Shown here: positions 6,698-14,005 of the stretch, piece after piece
Layout: the number at the start of each line of letters is the position of its first letter
How positions within the stretch are numbered: the first letter of the stretch is position 1
Assembly (NCBI GenBank): GCA_934247335.1
Contig: CAKQJJ010000011.1
Coordinates: 1 to 18,322, forward strand
Length of the DNA stretch: 18,322 nucleotides
Direction: 5' to 3'
DNA from: an uncultured Clostridia bacterium
GTDB lineage: Bacteria > Bacillota > Clostridia > Christensenellales > Pumilibacteraceae
Program-made: the position numbers and the translations under genes
The notes under the pieces: generated by a model
Seen by the model: the letters and a program-made list of their open reading frames with translations, nothing else
The model's database searches: none
Told to the model about the DNA's origin: nothing

Positions 6698-7273
6698 TCA
6701 GTTGTTGCGGAAGACTATCTTTCCGTCTTCCATGCTCTCGACTATCGCAAGCGAGAGAAGATCGACGCCCTTTTCGCGGAGTGCGTCGCCGCCGCCCTGA
6801 AAGCCTTTTTCGATTGCGACGCTCATTCCGACGAGGTTGGCTTTCGCCTGACCCACGATGTCGATAAGCGCGTTTGCGGCGTTACCCACGGCAAGGAAGT
6901 CGTCTATTATAAGAACGTTTGAATTCTCGGGAAGATATTCCTTGGGGAGAGATATAATGTTTACGCCCGGACGGGTGAACGAGCGGCATTCCGCTTCGTA
7001 CGCCTCGCCTTTGGCGTTTAAGGATTTGCTCTTTTTGGCGAAAACGGCTTCGCAGTTCATTCTTTCGGCAACCAGCACGGCAAGCGCTATTCCGGAAGCT
7101 TCTACCGTGAGAACCTTGTCCACGTTTCTGCCGGCGAAATGAGCGGCAACCTCGTCCGCCATCGCAGACAGAAGTTTTACGTCCATGTTCTGATTTACGA
7201 ATCCGCCGACGCTTAAAACGCCGCCCTCGTAAACCTTGCCTCGTTGTGCTATTTGCTGTTCAAGTAGCTTCAT
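6698..7273 (-). CDS. xpt: Xanthine phosphoribosyltransferase, 191 aa
   Basis: Converts xanthine and PRPP to XMP and pyrophosphate in the cytoplasm, feeding purine salvage to GMP. Length and order match Xpt of Gram-positive bacteria: N-terminal QQIAQRG..VYEGGVLSVGGFVNQNMD (about 6-31), VLTVEASGIALAV (54-66) around the active site, VFAKKSKSL (77-85), and the PRPP loop VLIIDDFLAVGNAANALI (120-137) with the acidic pair DD. VAIEKGFQGG near the end is the purine-contacting hood region. GAGG ends 4 bases before the ATG. It is the first gene after a purine riboswitch and intrinsic terminator, which is the usual regulation of xpt. In Bacillus xpt is paired with the xanthine permease pbuX; here a BMP-type nucleoside importer follows instead. 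Confidence 0.95.
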   Translation of the reverse strand: MKLLEQQIAQRGKVYEGGVLSVGGFVNQNMDVKLLSAMADEVAAHFAGRNVDKVLTVEASGIALAVLVAERMNCEAVFAKKSKSLNAKGEAYEAECRSFTRPGVNIISLPKEYLPENSNVLIIDDFLAVGNAANALIDIVGQAKANLVGMSVAIEKGFQGGGDALREKGVDLLSLAIVESMEDGKIVFRNN

Positions 7274-7299
7274 AGTGCCTCGCTTTTTCCGTTAAAAAC

Positions 7300-7326
7300 A
7301 AAAAAACGGAAGAAAAATTTCCGTTT
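7300..7326 (-). terminator. Riboswitch-controlled intrinsic terminator before xpt
   Basis: Arms AAACGGAA (7319-7326) and TTCCGTTT (7304-7311) pair perfectly around a 7-base loop and are followed by a run of seven U (7300-7306), 27 bases before the xpt ATG. Confidence 0.85.
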
Positions 7327-7456
7327 GCCAATATCTCCGTCACCTCTCGGGCAATGCAAAAAACGATGCCTGAAAAGCAAGAAAACAACCAATAGTCGCT
7401 CCTGTGGCGGTGCGGTAGAGACGTTCGTGCCGTTTATACGAACATATATTGGCAAA
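7324..7456 (-). promoter_or_regulatory. Antiterminator pairing of the xpt leader
   Basis: In the RNA, TTTGCCAATAT (7456 down to 7446), which contains the 5' strand of aptamer helix P1, is perfectly complementary over 11 bases to ATATTGGCAAA (7334 down to 7324), which contains the first three bases of the terminator stem. Ligand-stabilised P1 would free the second segment and let the terminator form; without ligand the 11-bp helix opposes it. The pairing is seen directly; the switching logic is that known for guanine riboswitches. Confidence 0.75.
7389..7453 (-). promoter_or_regulatory. Purine (guanine-class) riboswitch aptamer
   Basis: The minus-strand RNA follows the purine aptamer plan. 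P1 is GCCAATA/TATTGGT; J1/2 is TAT; P2 is GTTCGT/ACGAAC with a loop carrying GG; J2/3 is GTCTCTACC (family GTTTCTACC); P3 is a CGC/GCG-based stem; J3/1 is GACTA. The ligand-discriminating base before the UA of J3/1 is C, so guanine, hypoxanthine or xanthine rather than adenine is expected. Position 22, 47, 49 and 51 uridines (Bacillus xpt numbering) are conserved. P3 is short with an A-A mismatch, and its loop (GCCACA) departs from the usual GUAAA, so the loop-loop contact may be modified. Placement between a strong promoter and a terminator ahead of xpt supports the call. Confidence 0.88.
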
Positions 7457-7472
7457 TTCAATTTACACTTTG

Positions 7473-7501
7473 AGTATAGCAAATCGGATAGGTAAAGTCA
7501 A
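7473..7501 (-). promoter_or_regulatory. Promoter of the xpt-transporter operon
   Basis: TTGACT (7496-7501), 17 bases, TATACT (7473-7478). The start should lie near 7466, about ten bases before the antiterminator/P1 strand, giving a leader of roughly 190 nt. Confidence 0.85.
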
Positions 7502-7510
7502 GCGTTTGAA
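7497..7510. repeat. 14-base element shared by xpt and pyrG promoters (second copy 15790-15803)
   Basis: GTCAAGCGTTTGAA occurs identically here and at 15790-15803, each time covering five bases of the -35 box and nine bases upstream of it in the same orientation. Its centre TCAAGCGTTTGA is a near-palindrome around CpG, like operators of LacI/PurR-type proteins. GCGTTTGAACG recurs at 7570-7580, farther upstream of xpt. Confidence 0.6.
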
Positions 7511-7605
7511 CGGGCGTTTGCGCGAATTTTGTCAAAAAAGTGAAAATTTTTCTTTTCGCGGAATTTTGCGCGTTTGAACGAAAAGGTCGCCCGCAAAGCG
7601 TTTTT

Positions 7606-7644
7606 ATAAAAAAAGAACAACCCGCTTTTTATTGCAGGTTGCCC
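7606..7644 (-). terminator. Terminator of the MarR-ABC exporter operon
   Basis: An 11-bp stem (GGGCAACCTGC with GCGGGTTGTTC, including three G-U pairs) closes an AATAAAAA loop at 7615-7644 and is followed by TTTTTTTAT, about 75 bases after the last exporter gene. Confidence 0.85.
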
Positions 7645-7717
7645 GTTTACTTATAATATTATGCACGTTCGGATCCGTCCAAACGTTTGGCGAAAAATCG
7701 GCAAACGTAGCCGAAAG

Positions 7718-9379
7718 TCACGCGATGCGCTCTTTCGCCGAATTTTCGGGCTTGATTTCCACAATTCTGCCGCCGATATTTTCGTAAACGCGGTGGGAAA
7801 CCGACAAAACCGTGCGCCCTTCCGACGCTCTTTCAAGCGCTTCCAGCACGCGCGCTTCGGTTGCGGCGTCCAGATTTGCGGTGATTTCGTCCAGGAGCAA
7901 CACTTTAGGATTTGCCGCGACGGCGCGGGCGACGGACAGCAGCTGCCACTCCCCTTGCGAAAATATTCCGTCCGAGCATACCGTATCGTATCCGTCCGGG
8001 AGCGATTTTATCGCCTCGTCTATTCCGGCAAGCTTTGCGGCGGCGTACGCGTCCTCGGGCGTGATTTTAGGGTCGGAAAGCGTTATCTGATCGAGCACCG
8101 TTCCCGGAACGCGCGAAAAATGTTGTTCCACGCAGCCCATGCAGCAGCGTTTTTGCCCGTCGGGAAGGTCGGCAACGTTCGCGCCGCCCACCGTAATCGT
8201 TCCGGCTAGCGGCTTATACAGCCCAAGCAAGAGGCGAAACACCGTGCTTTTGCCTGCGCCCGTTCTTCCCACGAGCGTTACCTGCTCGCCCGCTTTTACC
8301 GTCATGGAAAAGTCGCGGAGAACGAGTTTTTCGTCGTAGCCGAAGTCCACGTGAGAAAATACGACGTCGCCGTCGATTTGCTTTCGGTCGTCCGCGGGAA
8401 TTTCGCGCTCCGGCTGAGCGAGAAAGGCGTCGATACGCTTGACTCCCGCCATTGCCGACTGAATGGTTTGTATTTCCATGCCCAGACTTTCGATAGGCGT
8501 GAAAATTTTGGATATATAGTTTATTACAGCCACCGTGGTGCCAACAGACATTTCGAAAAGCGTAAGAATACGCGCGTTTCCGGACGCGGAAAGCAGCATT
8601 ACTATTCCCACGACCACCGCGTTAAGCAAAATTACCACGGGAGAGTAAATTGCGTCGTAAAAATTGGTTTTTTCCACGGCGGCGTAGCTTTCGCCTATAC
8701 GCTTGTCGTAGCGGCGTTCCATATATTCTTCCAGTCCGAGCGCGTGAATGGTGCGAATGTTGTGCAGAGTTTCCGGCACCTGACCCGATTCGGCGGCGAC
8801 TGCGCGGCGGTTTTCGAGCTGAGCGGCAAGCATTTTTTTCTGCACTCTGCGCGTGAACAGTGCGAAAAACGGAAGAATAAGCAGCAAAACGAGCGCAAGT
8901 CCGGGGTTTTTCACCGCAATCACGACTAAAACGGAGATTATTCTGCACGCGTCGGCAACCATACTGATGATACCCGACGTAAACAGCGCTTCCACCGTGT
9001 CCACGTCGCCCGAAAAACGAGCGGCGATTTCGCCGGGATTTTGTCCTACCAGCGTGCTTGCCGGCAAATGCGTAAGCTTTTTAGACATTTCGGAGCGAAG
9101 CGCGTGCGTCGTCTTTTGTCCGAACGCCACAAGCAACGCTTCCTGCGCGGACGAGAGCGCGTTTTCCAGCACGAGGCTGCCGAAATACGCAAGTACGACC
9201 GTAAAAGTAAGCGGTATTCCGCCGGTCAGGCGATCGATTATTCGCGCCAGCACCAACGGCGGAACCAGCGACGCCGCAACCGCCGCAGCCACGCATAAAA
9301 GAGTAGCCACGGAAAGCCACGGGCGCGCCTTTATCGCATTTCCGACTGCCGTAAACACACCCGATTTATTTTTCTTCAC
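7718..9379 (-). CDS. ABC exporter half-transporter, catalytic-Glu subunit, 553 aa
   Basis: Type IV ABC exporter (ABC_membrane plus ABC_tran): transmembrane domain about residues 20-310, nucleotide-binding domain about 338-545. Walker A GRTGAGKST (371-379), Q-loop Gln in VEQHFSRVPGT (about 419), Walker B VLLLDE (493-498) with the catalytic Glu, and switch His in SVSHR (529) are intact. The signature reads FSQGE (473-477) instead of LSGGQ. Paired with the upstream half-transporter, which has LSGGQ but lacks the Glu, it would give one competent and one degenerate ATP site, as in heterodimeric bacterial exporters. Its start overlaps the partner gene by 14 bases. Substrate is unknown; the MarR gene in the operon suggests efflux of a toxic small molecule. 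Confidence 0.88.
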   Translation of the reverse strand: MKKNKSGVFTAVGNAIKARPWLSVATLLCVAAAVAASLVPPLVLARIIDRLTGGIPLTFTVVLAYFGSLVLENALSSAQEALLVAFGQKTTHALRSEMSKKLTHLPASTLVGQNPGEIAARFSGDVDTVEALFTSGIISMVADACRIISVLVVIAVKNPGLALVLLLILPFFALFTRRVQKKMLAAQLENRRAVAAESGQVPETLHNIRTIHALGLEEYMERRYDKRIGESYAAVEKTNFYDAIYSPVVILLNAVVVGIVMLLSASGNARILTLFEMSVGTTVAVINYISKIFTPIESLGMEIQTIQSAMAGVKRIDAFLAQPEREIPADDRKQIDGDVVFSHVDFGYDEKLVLRDFSMTVKAGEQVTLVGRTGAGKSTVFRLLLGLYKPLAGTITVGGANVADLPDGQKRCCMGCVEQHFSRVPGTVLDQITLSDPKITPEDAYAAAKLAGIDEAIKSLPDGYDTVCSDGIFSQGEWQLLSVARAVAANPKVLLLDEITANLDAATEARVLEALERASEGRTVLSVSHRVYENIGGRIVEIKPENSAKERIA

Positions 9380-11117
9380 GGTCGCAGCCTCCCGTCTGAC
9401 TGTCGTACAGTTTTTTATACGTCTGCACCGACTGTATAAGCTCGTCGTGCGTGCCTACGAAAGTTTTGCCGTTTTCCATGAAAATCACCTTTTGCATCTG
9501 CGGAAAGTGATACAATCTGTGCGAAATAAGGAAAACAACTTTATCTTTCGCGTATTCGCGCAGATTTGAAAATATCGCTTCTTCGGTGCGGCGGTCGAGC
9601 GCGGAAAACGGATCGTCCAGTATAATCAGCGGGCGCGGATGAGCAAGCGTTCTCGCAAGCGCCAGTCGCTGCGCCTGTCCGCCCGAAAGCCGTACGCCGT
9701 TGTTTCCTATCACGGTGTCTTCGCCGTTTTCCATAGCCGCAACCTCGCCCGAGAGCGCGGTGCCGCAAAGATACGGCTCTGCCTCTTGCTCGCTGCCGCA
9801 AAGCACGTTGTTTTTCACGGTGTCGGCGCTAAGCTCCGGGTCGTGTCCGAGATAGCCCACGGCGGAAGCTATTTCACGTGCGGTGAAGGACGAAAGTTCG
9901 CGCTTGCCGAATTTAATCGAACCGTCGTACGGTTTTTCGCATAGAAACGCCCGTCCGAAAGTGGATTTTCCGCAGGCTACGGGACCGGTGACGCCGATAA
10001 CGTCGCCCGGTTGCGCCGAAACGGTAAGTCCGGAGAAAATCGGTTCGCCGTCGTACGAAAAACCAAGATTTTCGACGGTGACGGCGGCGGGCGGCGGCAC
10101 GGCAATGGGTTCGAGCGGTTCGGGCGATTTCATCAGCGGCTTGATACGCTTCCACGAAACCTCGGCTTTTTGCACGGAATTGAAAAGTTTTGCCACTTTG
10201 GAAGAGCGAACGGTAAGCTTGGTAAAGCAGGAAAGAAAAGTGGTAAACGCCGCGATGTCCCACGCGTTCCAACCGGTGCCCAGCACGTTTTTCGCGCCGA
10301 ACCATAAAATGAACAGCACGCCCGCGCACGAAGCGGCAAGGTACAACGGCGGCAGAGCCGATTGCCATACGCTGCTGCGAACGGCGGTCTTTTCGTAATC
10401 TCCAAGCGCGTTTTCGTAAAGCTCCTCGCGCGTTTTTTCGCACCCGTAAACGCGATACGTCACGGCGTTTTCGGCGCGGTCGAGCGTGGCTCCGTTAAGC
10501 CGGGCGGAGGCTTTTTTATACGCCGCTCCCGCACGCTGAACCGGCTTTTTCATTTTTGCCGCGCAAAAGTACGATATCGGGGTGAATATCAGGCTTAAAA
10601 GAGCCAGCCGCCAATCGTAGACGAACAGCATTACGGCGTAGCCTACGAGCGCCACTCCGGTATCGAAAATCTCGGTGGTGAATTTGCGCATCCCTTCCAC
10701 GCAGTCGTCCACGTCCGAAATGGCTTTGGTCATCAGCTCGCCCGCGCCTTCCTCTTCCGACGACGCGCGACTACCCCGAACCAGGTTTGCGTACAGAACG
10801 CCCTTCATCCGCCTGTTCACGTTGTTGGCAAAACGGCGTACGTAAAAGCGTTTTACAAACCTCGCAACCTGCACCGCGATAGTTATCGCAAGGTAAGCTA
10901 TTACAAGCTTTACCATCGCGGCGGCGGTTTCGTTTCCGCCGAGAATATCGGCAAGGCACCGGGCAAGCCTACCTTCGAACCACGGCGTTGCAAGCTGCCC
11001 CACGTTGTACAAAATTCCCGAAAGAGTGACAAGCGCCAGCGGCAGCCATTCTATCCTGAAATAGGACCCGATTTTGTCCGGGCGGAAATTTTTTTCGAGT
11101 TTTGCGTTCTTTTTCAT
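9366..11117 (-). CDS. ABC exporter half-transporter, degenerate-site subunit, 583 aa
   Basis: Same fold as its partner: transmembrane domain about residues 22-320 and nucleotide-binding domain about 345-560. Walker A GPVACGKST (378-386) and signature LSGGQ (477-481) are canonical and the switch His is present in ISHRL (533). The catalytic Glu after Walker B is Asp (LIILDDPFSALD, Asp502), and the Q-loop Gln appears replaced by His in GYLGHDPELS (about 425). These define the degenerate ATP site of a heterodimer, completed by the variant FSQGE signature of the other subunit. The start ATG overlaps the TGA of the MarR gene (ATGA). The protein acts in the cytoplasmic membrane; substrate cannot be assigned. 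Confidence 0.88.
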   Translation of the reverse strand: MKKNAKLEKNFRPDKIGSYFRIEWLPLALVTLSGILYNVGQLATPWFEGRLARCLADILGGNETAAAMVKLVIAYLAITIAVQVARFVKRFYVRRFANNVNRRMKGVLYANLVRGSRASSEEEGAGELMTKAISDVDDCVEGMRKFTTEIFDTGVALVGYAVMLFVYDWRLALLSLIFTPISYFCAAKMKKPVQRAGAAYKKASARLNGATLDRAENAVTYRVYGCEKTREELYENALGDYEKTAVRSSVWQSALPPLYLAASCAGVLFILWFGAKNVLGTGWNAWDIAAFTTFLSCFTKLTVRSSKVAKLFNSVQKAEVSWKRIKPLMKSPEPLEPIAVPPPAAVTVENLGFSYDGEPIFSGLTVSAQPGDVIGVTGPVACGKSTFGRAFLCEKPYDGSIKFGKRELSSFTAREIASAVGYLGHDPELSADTVKNNVLCGSEQEAEPYLCGTALSGEVAAMENGEDTVIGNNGVRLSGGQAQRLALARTLAHPRPLIILDDPFSALDRRTEEAIFSNLREYAKDKVVFLISHRLYHFPQMQKVIFMENGKTFVGTHDELIQSVQTYKKLYDSQTGGCDREEK

Positions 11118-11572
11118 TCTTCGTCCCCGATGATGAAGTGCGGAAAGCCCGCGCGGCTTTCGGTTTTCGAGGCGACGTACAGCTTATCCAAAAGGAAGGC
11201 AAACTGCTCCGCCTGCGTTTGATCGAGGCACGTGAGAAGATACTCGTAAAAGCCCGCCTCTATCTCCGCTTTGGAAGATTTAAGCGTTTCGGCTTTTTCC
11301 GTGGGATAAATAAGCTTGCTGCGCTTGTCGCCCGAGTCGTCCTTGCGGATGAGATAGCCTTTAAGTTCGAGATTTTTCGTTCTTCTCGCAATGGCGGCTT
11401 TGTCGGCGTGCAATATTTCCGCAAGCTTTGCCTGCGTGCAGCCCGGATTGTGGCGCAGTGCGTGAATGAGATCTATTTCCGCGGTGCCCACTCCGTTTTC
11501 CCTCAACGAAAGCAGTACGAGTTTTTCCGCTTCGCGCGCGATTTTGGTGATTTTTCGTTCGGTTATATCCAT
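11114..11572 (-). CDS. MarR-family transcriptional regulator, 152 aa
   Basis: Winged-helix MarR protein: N-terminal dimer helix, then AEIDLIHALRHNPGCTQAKL (31-50), recognition helix region ILHADKAAIARRTKNLELKGYL (about 53-74), wing RKDDSGDKRSKLIYPTEKAE (77-96), and a C-terminal dimerisation helix. I start it at ATG 11572 (MDITERK) because GGAGG lies 6 bases upstream (11579-11583). An in-frame ATG at 11620 would fall inside the operator and beyond the expected transcription start. It is the first gene of the operon with the two exporter halves and probably represses it until a ligand, likely an exported toxic compound, binds; a perfect-looking operator overlaps the promoter. That role is known for the family and inferred here. 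Confidence 0.9.
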   Translation of the reverse strand: MDITERKITKIAREAEKLVLLSLRENGVGTAEIDLIHALRHNPGCTQAKLAEILHADKAAIARRTKNLELKGYLIRKDDSGDKRSKLIYPTEKAETLKSSKAEIEAGFYEYLLTCLDQTQAEQFAFLLDKLYVASKTESRAGFPHFIIGDEE

Positions 11573-11594
11573 TATATGCCTCCAGGAAAGCAAA

Positions 11595-11628
11595 ATAGTT
11601 GTACGTACATTGTTGTACATACAACTAT
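11595..11628. promoter_or_regulatory. MarR-type palindromic operator
   Basis: ATAGTTGTACGTAC (11595-11608) and GTACATACAACTAT (11615-11628) are inverted 14-mers with one mismatch around a 6-base centre. The palindrome starts within the -10 box and covers the predicted start site, the standard place for autorepression. Confidence 0.85.
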
Positions 11629-11654
11629 TATACTCGCGATTGCGTTTTTGTCAA
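11627..11654 (-). promoter_or_regulatory. Promoter of the MarR-ABC exporter operon
   Basis: TTGACA (11649-11654) and TATAAT (11627-11632), both perfect, are spaced by 16 bases. The -10 overlaps the operator by two bases. Confidence 0.85.
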
Positions 11655-11729
11655 TAGATTGTAAGCCGTTTTTTGCTTTTTTCACCCCTCTAAGCGCCGA
11701 TAAAATCTTAATTTCTCGCTTTAAAACGC

Positions 11730-11763
11730 AAAAACGGACAGTCGGAATAAATCCGTCCGTCCG
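11730..11763 (-). terminator. Terminator of the glutamine synthetase gene
   Basis: CGGACGGACGGA pairs with its downstream complement in a 12-bp stem with one mismatch (11735-11763) and is followed by UUUUUGCGUUUU. It ends about 45 bases after the glnN stop. The rest of 11655-11806 shows nothing else. Confidence 0.8.
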
Positions 11764-11806
11764 CTTTCGATCCGCGAATATTTCCGTCGCGGGTGTCGTT
11801 TTTTAA

Positions 11807-13915
11807 TCAATATTTAACGCTGGAAAGAATTTCGCTGTACGTCGGGAAGGGCCACTTTTCGCTTGCGGTGACTTCTTCAAGTTCGTCGCAATATTCACGA
11901 AGTTTTCTCATATCGGCGAGAATAACGTCCTTGTGGAACACGGCGCATTCGTACTCGTTTGCAAACTTTTCGGCTTTCGCAAGGTCGAGAGAAAGCGTTT
12001 CGGTTGCGGCGCCGGCTGCGTTGCACAGCGACGAGAGCTTTAACGCGAGTTTTTTCTCTTCGTCCGAGCAAAGTTCGGGGCATACGGCTTTCATGCTCTC
12101 TTTAAGCGACAGCTCGCCGAGTATGTCTTTCTGATATCCGATGACCGCGGGCAAAATCTGGCGTTTTGCGATTTGCAGCATGGTGCGGGCTTCTATGTCC
12201 ACGATTTTGACGTAGCGTTCGGTTAAAATCTCGTAACGGCTGCGCATTTCGGTTTCGGTCATGACTCCGTGCGACGCGAACAGCTCGATATTCTTGGGTT
12301 CGATATATGCGGGAATGGCGTCCACGGTGGTGGGCATGTTGCACAGTCCTCTCTTTTCCGCTTCCTTTTTCCATTCTTCCGAATAGTTGTTGCCGTTGAA
12401 AATAATTCTGCCGTGCTTTACGAAAATTTCTTTCAGCACCTTCTCGAGATTTTCCGCTCCGACTTTTTCCAGTTCGTCGGCGATTTTTCTCAGTTCTTCG
12501 GCGACTGCGGTGTTGAGGACGATATTCGCGCCCGCAACCGACATATCCGAGCCTACCATACGGAACTCGAATTTATTTCCGGTGAAAGCGAACGGAGAAG
12601 TACGGTTTCTGTCCGTGTCGTCCTTGGTGTACGCGATGGCGCCGTTTACGACCGAAGCGTTGAGGGGCGTTTCGACGTACGGTTTGCCGCTTACGATCGA
12701 TTCGATTACGTTTTCCATAACGCTGCCCACGAACATGGAAAGCACTGCGGGCGGAGCTTCGTTTCCGCCAAGACGATTGTCGTTGCCGGGAGTGGCAACC
12801 GACGCGCGCAGCATATCCTGATAGTCGTCCACGGCAGCGACGACGGCGGCGAAGAAGGTGAGAAATTTCTTGTTTTCGCGCGGGTGTTTGCCGGGCTTTA
12901 ACAGATTTTCGCCCTTATCGGTGGCAACCGACCAGTTGTTGTGCTTGCCGCTGCCGTTTATTCCGGCAAAAGGCTTTTCGTTAAGCAGGCACACCATACC
13001 GTGCTTGTCTGCAACCGATTTCATAACCGACATGGTAATCTGGTTCTGATCGGTGGCGAGATTGGCGGTGGTGAACACGTTTGCAAGCTCGTGCTGAGCG
13101 GGAGCGACTTCGTTGTGCTTGGTTTTTGCGTACACGCCCAGTTTCCACAGCTGCTCGTCGAGATCGTTCATATAATCCCATACTCTCGCTTTGATTTTTC
13201 CGAAGTAATGGTCGTCGAGTTCCTGTCCTTTGGGCGGCTTTGCTCCGAAAAGCGTTCTGCCGCACGTTTCGAGGTCGAGACGGCGCTCGTATTCTTTTTT
13301 ATCTATAAGGAAGTATTCCTGCTCCACGCCCACGTTGGTTTCCACCTTTTCGACGCGATCGTCGCCAAGGAGGCGCAGTACTCTCACCGCGTTGTCGCTT
13401 AACGTTTTGATGCTGCGAAGAAGCGGAGCTTTCTTGTCCAGCGATTCGCCGCCGTACGAGCAGAACACCGTGGGGATATACAGCGAATTGCCCATTACGA
13501 ACGCGTTGGAACCGGGATCGTAAGCGGTGTAGCCGCGAGCCTCGAAAGTAGCGCGCAGTCCGCCCGTAGGGAAGCTGGACGCGTCGGGCTCGCCTTTAAT
13601 GAGGTTTTTGCCCGAGAAACGCTCTATTCCTTCCTCTCCGTTGGCTCCGTCCGGCTCGATGAACGCCTCGTGTTTTTCGGCGGTTACGCCGGTCATGGGC
13701 TGGAACCAGTGAGTGTAGTGGGTTGCGCCCTTTTCGATTGCCCATTCTTTCATTGCAGCCGCGATTTCGTCGGCGAGCGGGCGGTCGAAGGGAACGCCGG
13801 TGTCTATACATTTTTTATACTTCGCGTAAGCGTCGCCGCGAAGGCGTTTTTTCATTTCTTTATCGGTAAATACGTTTTCCGCAAAAATCTCGGATACTTT
13901 GTTTTTACTTTCCAT
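11807..13915 (-). CDS. glnN: Glutamine synthetase type III, 702 aa
   Basis: Makes glutamine from glutamate, ammonia and ATP. The large size and GSIII-specific segments separate it from GlnA: WFQPMTGVTAEKHEAFIEPDG (about 71-91), VGVEQEYFLID (195-205), HNEVAPAQHELANVF (267-281), GINGSGKHNNWS (318-329) and NRTSPFAFTGNKFEFRMVGS (437-456), the last two being the nucleotide and glutamate/metal binding regions. The start is ATG 13915 (MESKNK), preceded by GAGGAG at 7 bases; a TTG further up (13933) lies before the ribosome binding site and is rejected. It has its own promoter within the end of pyrG plus a palindromic leader. Type III enzymes are dodecamers found in Bacteroidetes, cyanobacteria and Clostridia, often nitrogen-regulated; the regulator here is not visible. 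Confidence 0.95.
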   Translation of the reverse strand: MESKNKVSEIFAENVFTDKEMKKRLRGDAYAKYKKCIDTGVPFDRPLADEIAAAMKEWAIEKGATHYTHWFQPMTGVTAEKHEAFIEPDGANGEEGIERFSGKNLIKGEPDASSFPTGGLRATFEARGYTAYDPGSNAFVMGNSLYIPTVFCSYGGESLDKKAPLLRSIKTLSDNAVRVLRLLGDDRVEKVETNVGVEQEYFLIDKKEYERRLDLETCGRTLFGAKPPKGQELDDHYFGKIKARVWDYMNDLDEQLWKLGVYAKTKHNEVAPAQHELANVFTTANLATDQNQITMSVMKSVADKHGMVCLLNEKPFAGINGSGKHNNWSVATDKGENLLKPGKHPRENKKFLTFFAAVVAAVDDYQDMLRASVATPGNDNRLGGNEAPPAVLSMFVGSVMENVIESIVSGKPYVETPLNASVVNGAIAYTKDDTDRNRTSPFAFTGNKFEFRMVGSDMSVAGANIVLNTAVAEELRKIADELEKVGAENLEKVLKEIFVKHGRIIFNGNNYSEEWKKEAEKRGLCNMPTTVDAIPAYIEPKNIELFASHGVMTETEMRSRYEILTERYVKIVDIEARTMLQIAKRQILPAVIGYQKDILGELSLKESMKAVCPELCSDEEKKLALKLSSLCNAAGAATETLSLDLAKAEKFANEYECAVFHKDVILADMRKLREYCDELEEVTASEKWPFPTYSEILSSVKY

Positions 13916-13940
13916 AATTAACTCCTCGTTCAATCAGGGT

Positions 13941-13963
13941 AACGCGCAAAAACGCGCGTTTTT
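13941..13963. promoter_or_regulatory. Palindrome and hairpin in the glnN leader
   Basis: AACGCGC/GCGCGTT (13941-13947, 13954-13960) can form a hairpin, and the overlapping 16 bases 13948-13963 are a perfect palindrome (AAAAACGCGCGTTTTT). On the plus strand the hairpin is followed by six T, so it resembles a terminator facing away from glnN. On the glnN mRNA it lies between start site and ribosome binding site, so it could be an operator or a leader structure. Confidence 0.45.
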
Positions 13964-13976
13964 TCTTTTCTATATT

Positions 13977-14005
13977 ATTATACTGTAAAATTCTACTTTT
14001 TGCAA
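13977..14005 (-). promoter_or_regulatory. Promoter of glnN, overlapping the end of pyrG
   Basis: TTGCAA (14000-14005), 17 bases, TATAAT (13977-13982). The -35 lies in the last codons of pyrG and the -10 just after its stop. No terminator for pyrG is seen before it, so glnN may also receive read-through. Confidence 0.65.

Larger units (their letters stand above)
7274..7717. other. Gene-free 444-base region: xpt leader, xpt promoter and exporter-operon terminator
   Basis: From the xpt start rightward it holds the leader terminator (7300-7326), the antiterminator partner (7324-7334), the purine aptamer (7389-7453), the promoter (7473-7501), a stretch 7502-7600 with two copies of GCGTTTGAACG, and the terminator of the ABC exporter operon (7606-7644). 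A 70-codon open frame across the leader (7270-7482) is incidental. Confidence 0.8.

Noticed and set aside
5890..6867. 325-codon plus-strand frame opposite the BMP lipoprotein and xpt
   Set aside because: It crosses two well-supported genes and the gap between them and has no recognisable domain.
7270..7482. 70-codon minus-strand ORF across the xpt leader
   Set aside because: The sequence is explained by the riboswitch, antiterminator and terminator; no ribosome binding site.
13916..13933. Upstream TTG start for glnN adding six residues
   Set aside because: The GAGGAG site lies downstream of it, correctly spaced for ATG 13915.
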